Shown in pieces: positions 60,015-64,000 of a stretch of 64,000 nucleotides of DNA (position 1 is its first letter; every line of letters begins with the position of its first letter). A program made the translations under genes and the position numbers. Below the pieces are notes generated by a model. The model was not told where the DNA came from. It saw only the letters and a list, made by a program, of their open reading frames with translations, and did no database searches. The stretch is taken from assembly GCA_963843565.1 (NCBI GenBank), contig CAWJKY010000003.1, positions 2,170,001-2,234,000 of the forward strand, read 5' to 3'. Source of the DNA: DASZQY01 sp963843565 (GTDB lineage Bacteria > Pseudomonadota > Alphaproteobacteria > Rhizobiales > Kaistiaceae).

Positions 60015-62024
60015 TCAAGTCCTCCGCATCCTCAGCCCGAGCCCACCAAAGGCGAGCAGTGACAGCGCAAGGAGCTCCAGCGGGCCGATGGCGGTCGTGG
60101 TCGACGAGTCCGTCACCCTCACCGAGGCCTGGCACGTGCCGTTGCCGCCGGCACCGGTGAAGGTCGCTGTATAGGTCGTATCCGCGGTTGGGCTGACCGG
60201 GGTGGAGCCGCCGGCGACCGGCGTCAGCGTGCCGACGGAATTGTCGATCGAGCCGGAAGTGGCGCCGGTCGAGGCCCAGGTCAGCGTGCTCGAACTGCCG
60301 CTGCCGATGTCGGTGGGGTCGGCCGTCAGGGTGCAGGTCGGCAAGGGCGGGTTCGCCAGGACCGGGTCCGAGAAGGGGCTGTCGCCGCCGCGGCCCCAGG
60401 CCTGGACACGGTAGTAATATTCCTGTGTGCCCGGCTGCACACCGCTCACGTTGACGCTGACAGTGCCGGGCACACACGGGTTGGGGACGCACAGGATCAC
60501 CTTGCTCTGATACCCCGGCACGAAGTCGGCGGGTCGCCCCTCGGTCGCGGTGGCGACGCCGCTGCTGAACGAGGAGGACGTCGCCACGTCGAGGCGGTAG
60601 CCGGCGGCGGTTGCGTCCTGACCGGTGAAGTTGGCGGTGAAGGCGTCGGTGCCGATGTCGGTCGCGTTCAGCGCCAGGGGCGCCAACGGCGCGGCCCCGC
60701 TGGTGCCGCGGTCACGGACGAAGATGTCGAAGTCAGTGTTGGTGTCGCCGCTGACGAGGTTGGTGGCGTCGGAATGGAACGCCACGAAGCGCCCGTCGGC
60801 GCTGATCGCCACGATCTGGCTGATGCCGTTCCCTTCGGTACCGCCGGTCGCGACGCTCACCCGCTCCGTCGTGCCGGTCTGCCGGTCATGGACGAAGATA
60901 TCTTGGTATCCGTTGGTGTCGCCGCTGACGAGGTTGGTGGCGTAGGAATGGAACGCCACGAAGCGCCCGTCGGCGCTGATCGCCACGATCTGGCTGACGC
61001 CGTTCCCTTCGGTACCGCCGGTCGCGACGCTCACCCGCTCCGTCGTGCCGGTCTGCCGGTCATGGACGAAGATGTCGTCGAGCCCGCTGGTGTCGCCGCT
61101 GACGAGGTTGGTGGCGCCGGAATTGAACGCCACGAAGCGTCCGTCGGCGCTGATCGCCGGGATGTAGCTGTAGCCGTTCCCTTCGGTACCGCCGGTCGCG
61201 ACGCTCACCCGTTCCGTCGTGCCGGTCTGCCGGTCACGGACGAAGATGTCGTTGGTACCGTTGGTGTCGCCGCTGACGAGGTTGGTGGCCAGAGAAGAGA
61301 ACGCCACGAAGCGCCCGTCGGCGCTGATCGCCGGGTCGACGCTGCTGTAGACGGTCGCCTCGGCGCCGCCGGTCGCGACGCTCACCCGTTCCGTCGTGCC
61401 GGTCTGCCGGTCGTGGACGAAGATATCGGCGGTACCGTTGGTGTCGCCGCTGACGAGGTTGGTGGCGTCGGAACGGAACGCTACGAAGCGCCCGTCGGCG
61501 CTGATCGCCGGGGTGTAGCTGTAGTCGGTCGCCTCGGCGCCGCCGGTCGCGACGCTCACCCGTTCCGTCGTGCCGGTCTGCCGGTCGTGGACGAAGATGT
61601 CGTCGGCACCGTTGGTGTCGCCGCTGACGAGGTTGGTGGCCTCGGAATAGAACGCCACGAAGCGCCCGTCGGCGCTGATCGCCGGTTCGAAGCTGTGGCC
61701 GTTCGCCTGGCCGCCGCCGGTCGCGACGCTCACCCGTTCCGTCGTGCCGGTCTGCCGGTCACGGACGAAGATGTCGTCGAGCCCGTTGGTGTCGCCGCCG
61801 ACGAGGTTGCTGGCGACGGATTCGAACGCCACGAAGCGCCCGTCGGCGCTGATCGCCGGGATGGTGCTGCCGCCGTCCGCTTCGGTACCGCCGGTCGCGA
61901 CGCTCGCCCGTTCCGTCGACTGAGCCAGGGCGGTTGCGGCCGATGCGGCCACAATGATTCCGGCGATAATCGCCATCGCCGCGTGGCGCCATTGGGCCAC
62001 GCGTTTCGCTGTTCTCGTCGCCAC
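60015..62024 (-). CDS. Exported seven-bladed beta-propeller protein with C-terminal sorting-type tail
   Basis: A 669-residue surface or secreted protein. After a signal peptide (IIAGIIVAASAATALAQS, cut near 36) come seven tandem repeats of about 58 residues, each with AISADGRFVAF, ATNLVSGDTNG and DIFVHDRQTGTTERVSVATGG-like segments: a TolB/PD40-type propeller. An Fn3-like domain (about 430-545), an Ig-like domain (about 550-640) and a terminal tail follow. The tail is GPLELLALSLLAFGG plus RMRRT, like PEP-CTERM/IPTL-type sorting signals. The repeats are also nearly identical in DNA. Ligand unknown. Confidence 0.82.
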   Translation of the reverse strand: MATRTAKRVAQWRHAAMAIIAGIIVAASAATALAQSTERASVATGGTEADGGSTIPAISADGRFVAFESVASNLVGGDTNGLDDIFVRDRQTGTTERVSVATGGGQANGHSFEPAISADGRFVAFYSEATNLVSGDTNGADDIFVHDRQTGTTERVSVATGGAEATDYSYTPAISADGRFVAFRSDATNLVSGDTNGTADIFVHDRQTGTTERVSVATGGAEATVYSSVDPAISADGRFVAFSSLATNLVSGDTNGTNDIFVRDRQTGTTERVSVATGGTEGNGYSYIPAISADGRFVAFNSGATNLVSGDTSGLDDIFVHDRQTGTTERVSVATGGTEGNGVSQIVAISADGRFVAFHSYATNLVSGDTNGYQDIFVHDRQTGTTERVSVATGGTEGNGISQIVAISADGRFVAFHSDATNLVSGDTNTDFDIFVRDRGTSGAAPLAPLALNATDIGTDAFTANFTGQDATAAGYRLDVATSSSFSSGVATATEGRPADFVPGYQSKVILCVPNPCVPGTVSVNVSGVQPGTQEYYYRVQAWGRGGDSPFSDPVLANPPLPTCTLTADPTDIGSGSSSTLTWASTGATSGSIDNSVGTLTPVAGGSTPVSPTADTTYTATFTGAGGNGTCQASVRVTDSSTTTAIGPLELLALSLLAFGGLGLRMRRT
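60712..61925 (-). repeat. Seven tandem ~174-bp coding repeats
   Basis: Each unit encodes one propeller blade and differs from its neighbours at few positions, most clearly around GCCACGAAGCGCCCGTCGGC (plus strand). The high identity points to recent duplication or gene conversion within the gene. Confidence 0.8.
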
Positions 62025-62195
62025 TGAAATCCCCCGTGCGCCTCAACCGCAAGCGAAAGAAACCACAACCGCGCAATCGACGAAAGCACAGATTTTAGCC
62101 GTGCTCTGGCGCGCTCCAGGGTCGCGGCTTCCGCGTTGATCGGCGCCGAAAGCCGGCGCGCGCGTTCAGGCCCGGCGCCGCCTGGCCTTGCCAGG

Positions 62196-62240
62196 CAGCC
62201 CCAGAGCGGCGACGAGGCCGAGTCCGGTGAAGACGAGCGG
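62196..62240. repeat. Direct repeat flanking the beta-propeller gene, left-hand tail remnant
   Basis: Matches 59932-59976. Minus-strand reading gives RPLVFTGLGLVAALGLPGKA followed by RRRRA and a stop: a sorting-type tail with no gene attached, since no open frame leads into it. Confidence 0.65.
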
Positions 62241-62266
62241 GCGACACCCCGGCCCTGGTGTGAGTA

Positions 62267-62521
62267 ATGCCAGTGGACAACGAACGACGCGACCTACTGA
62301 CCGCGATCATCACAAGCAGCGAGGAGGTCGTGCACCTGGCGCGGCGCCTTGGCGAGGACTTCCTGGCCTACGTCGCGGAACAGCCACTCCACGAAGCGCG
62401 GTCTATGCTGATGTCCGAGGGCGGTGTGCCGCCAACTCCCAAGCCGCCTTCCGCAGAACAATCCGATGATCGGGTCGTGCCGCTACGCAGGCCCAATACG
62501 CCGACCAAGCCACGGACATGA
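62267..62521 (+). CDS. Small hypothetical protein
   Basis: An 84-residue soluble protein: a helical first half (RRDLLTAIITSSEEVVHLAR, RLGEDFLAYVAEQPL) and a Pro-rich tail (PPTPKPPSAEQ, RRPNTPTKPRT). The 3' half is duplicated at 63365-63504 with conserved frame, which supports that it is coding. Family not recognised. Confidence 0.55.
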   Translation: MPVDNERRDLLTAIITSSEEVVHLARRLGEDFLAYVAEQPLHEARSMLMSEGGVPPTPKPPSAEQSDDRVVPLRRPNTPTKPRT

Positions 62522-62692
62522 AATGGACGCGGCCTAGAACCTTGATGCGCCGCTGCGACGTGGGCGCGGAGGATCATTGTGTCGCCCCGCCAAGGGTGCC
62601 GGCAGAGGCCCGCATGTCGTTACTGTCTTGCAGAGAAGGCGGAGGGGCGCGAACATTCAAGTTCATTTCGGGACTGATCTGGGAATCCCAGC

Positions 62693-63331
62693 ATGCATCG
62701 TTGGACGCCTGTCATCGCCTCGGCGCTGTTCAGTCTTGGCGCCACCGACACCACGGCTTCTGCGGCGCCGGTCGAACGTGGCGTGGCGGCAGAGTGCGAC
62801 GTTAACGGCTTCTTGAAACAGACCAATCAGAGCGGCGCCGATCTACGCAGCGCCCCGCTGCCCGGCGCCGAGGTCATCGGGCGTCTGCCATCACCGGCGC
62901 CGCTGGAGCCCGGCTCTACGGACCCGATCGTCGGCGCGGAATTCCATATCCTTGGGGCCAAGAACGGATGGCTACTGATCGAGAATGCCGAGGTGCAATC
63001 CGGCGACACCGTCAAAACGGTGTTCAACGGGCCGGGCTGGATTTCCGGCAGTCTCGTGGCCTTCATCATCGGCAGCATGGAACTGCGAGCCGGCCCAAGC
63101 TACGACGACAGGGTCACTGCCAACCTGACGGGCGATCTGAAGGATGGCAGCGCCTACGGACCGGACAGCTTCGAGGTGCTGACTGTCGACGGCTGCAAGG
63201 GTCATTTCGCTGAGGTCACGATCCAATTGTGGCCGGGGCTCGGCGTCAAAGACAAGCCGCTGCACGGCTGGGCCAATGCCGTTTGCAGCAATCAGCTCAC
63301 CACCTGCGATTCCAGCCGCGCTTTGCCTTAG
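62693..63331 (+). CDS. Exported SH3-like domain protein
   Basis: A 212-residue protein with a signal peptide (VIASALFSLGATDTTASA) and a bacterial SH3-like fold suggested by two motifs, ADLRSAPLPGAEVIGRLP (about 48) and MELRAGPSYDDRVTANL (about 127), each followed by a GW/ DGCKGHF-type strand. Four Cys could form disulfides. Such proteins often bind peptidoglycan or other surface polymers. It stands alone. Confidence 0.65.
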   Translation: MHRWTPVIASALFSLGATDTTASAAPVERGVAAECDVNGFLKQTNQSGADLRSAPLPGAEVIGRLPSPAPLEPGSTDPIVGAEFHILGAKNGWLLIENAEVQSGDTVKTVFNGPGWISGSLVAFIIGSMELRAGPSYDDRVTANLTGDLKDGSAYGPDSFEVLTVDGCKGHFAEVTIQLWPGLGVKDKPLHGWANAVCSNQLTTCDSSRALP

Positions 63332-63364
63332 GCTTCATCAGTGTGAGGTCGTCCGGTGCCGAGC

Positions 63365-63504
63365 GGGAGCTCCACGAGGCTCGGTCTATGCTGATGTCCG
63401 AGGGCGGTGAGCTGCCAACTCCCAAGCCGCCTTCCGAAGAACGATCCGATGATCGGGTCGTGCTGCTACACAAGCCCAATACGTCGACCAAGCCACCGAC
63501 ATGA
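63365..63504 (+). pseudogene. Partial duplicate of the gene at 62267-62521
   Basis: Encodes HEARSMLMSEGGELPTPKPP, then SEERSDDRVVLLHKPNTSTK and PPT, matching the 3' half of the small gene 1 kb upstream at about 85% identity. The helical N-terminal half is missing and there is no good start, so it is probably dead. Confidence 0.6.
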
Positions 63505-63518
63505 GGTGATCGGGCGCC

Positions 63519-64000
63519 CTACGGCGACGGCTTCAGATCCGTCAAATCCCGGCCGACTGCGGCAGCGTTGTAAACGCAGCCGAGCCCAATACCGAAGCGC
63601 GAGTCAATCGATGCCGAATCTGCCGTTGTGGGCACCAAGCGGCGCAGTGCCTTTGCCTCTTCGCGATCAGGGTAGCGATAGACATATATGTGGAACCAAC
63701 TCGCATCGTGTATTTCGTCAGGCCATTTGGCAAAATCGAAAATCTGAAAGCCATTGTAGGTGGAGTTGTGCCGCTGGCGAGCCCACCGGTCCAGAACGTC
63801 AGGATCTTTTACGGCGGCGAGGAACAGGGCCACCGCCTTGTGCAGTCTCTCTTCGACCCGATTCGAAATTGGAATCCCGGCCGCCCGGATCAGCTCCATG
63901 GCTATTACCGCGTCGCCTATGCCAGCGAAATGGTACCATAGAGCCCTATCGCCCCGCGTGGTGGATTGCTGGATCGAACCGTCCGCTGAGAAGACGACTC
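63519..64000 (-). CDS. Alginate-lyase-family protein, C-terminal part (runs off the window)
   Basis: An open minus-strand frame from the window edge to a stop at 63519, about 160 codons. The part ADGSIQQSTTRGDRALWYHF followed by AMELIRAAGIPI resembles the alginate lyase superfamily (PF05426), where a similar RGxRALxYH block precedes an AExxAxxG helix. WFHIYVYRYPDREEAKAL comes near the end. The internal ATG at 63899 is not the likely start because homology extends upstream. The gene begins beyond base 64000. It may act on an acidic polysaccharide. Confidence 0.55.
   Translation of the reverse strand, partial: VVFSADGSIQQSTTRGDRALWYHFAGIGDAVIAMELIRAAGIPISNRVEERLHKAVALFLAAVKDPDVLDRWARQRHNSTYNGFQIFDFAKWPDEIHDASWFHIYVYRYPDREEAKALRRLVPTTADSASIDSRFGIGLGCVYNAAAVGRDLTDLKPSP

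Noticed and set aside
60712..61925. Possible CRISPR-like array because of regular ~174-bp repeats.
   Set aside because: Units are long, fully coding and without unique spacers of constant size; they are protein blades.
60774..62027. A 417-codon plus-strand frame with regular repeats opposite the beta-propeller gene.
   Set aside because: Its periodicity only mirrors the tandem repeats of the minus-strand gene, which has a signal peptide, recognisable blades and a tail.

Overview
The window is GC-rich (roughly 65%), densely coded, and reads as chromosomal DNA of an alphaproteobacterium, most likely of the Hyphomicrobiales/Rhizobiales type. This rests on the gene families (ehu/eut ectoine genes, a TRAP transporter operon, ECF42-type sigma factor, DUF2924-recombinase module) and on the many ATGA gene overlaps. 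No rRNA, tRNA or CRISPR array was seen. Genus cannot be given from sequence alone.

Left part, catabolic: the start of a LacI-type regulator with its own operator (1-299), then a nearly complete ectoine/5-hydroxyectoine uptake and degradation locus (610-12146). Four genes run leftwards (eutB, eutC, eutD and an M20 deacetylase). From the same divergent region the ehuBCDA ABC importer, an AsnC-type regulator, a semialdehyde dehydrogenase and a diaminobutyrate transaminase run rightwards. The M20 deacetylase sits where EutE/DoeB would be expected. After two membrane proteins comes an IS110/IS1111-type insertion element (14692-16125) sitting inside a dispersed hairpin repeat. Next is a GntR regulator, a Gfo/Idh oxidoreductase and a tightly overlapped TRAP transporter - shikimate dehydrogenase - aldolase - QuiC operon (18258-24726), probably for quinate or shikimate use via protocatechuate.

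Middle part, envelope polysaccharide: a first exopolysaccharide region (26.8-40.9 kb) with a flavoprotein, an ATP-grasp enzyme, a double-headed glycosyltransferase, a FemAB/GNAT-like protein, a POTRA protein that ends in membrane helices instead of a barrel, a polysaccharide deacetylase, a GH16 hydrolase, a giant Wzx-Wzy-like fusion and a DPM1-like glycosyltransferase. A mobile patch follows (41.6-46.6 kb) with gene debris, a DUF2924 / large serine recombinase / HTH trio and a frameshifted MauJ-like gene. Then a Pel operon (47069-55456) with the order pelA(deacetylase half)-TPR-pelD-pelE-pelF-pelG-PelA(hydrolase half). No PelC or PelB outer-membrane porin is present, and pelE looks frameshifted.

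Two near-identical, directly repeated copies of a ~1 kb resolvase module (24817-25815 and 58288-59283), with a palindromic site in front of the resolvase gene, bracket this whole 33-kb polysaccharide stretch. A third fragment of the module lies at 55753-55970. The right edge (55.4-64 kb) is a scrapyard of truncated genes (hsdR, tfoX, a VOC enzyme, a diguanylate cyclase), an ECF42 sigma factor with its DGPF partner, and a seven-bladed beta-propeller surface protein gene flanked by direct repeats. It ends in small exported proteins and part of an alginate-lyase-like gene.

Taken together the window combines osmolyte and plant-compound scavenging with two surface polysaccharide systems, and shows repeated rearrangement at recombinase-linked repeats.
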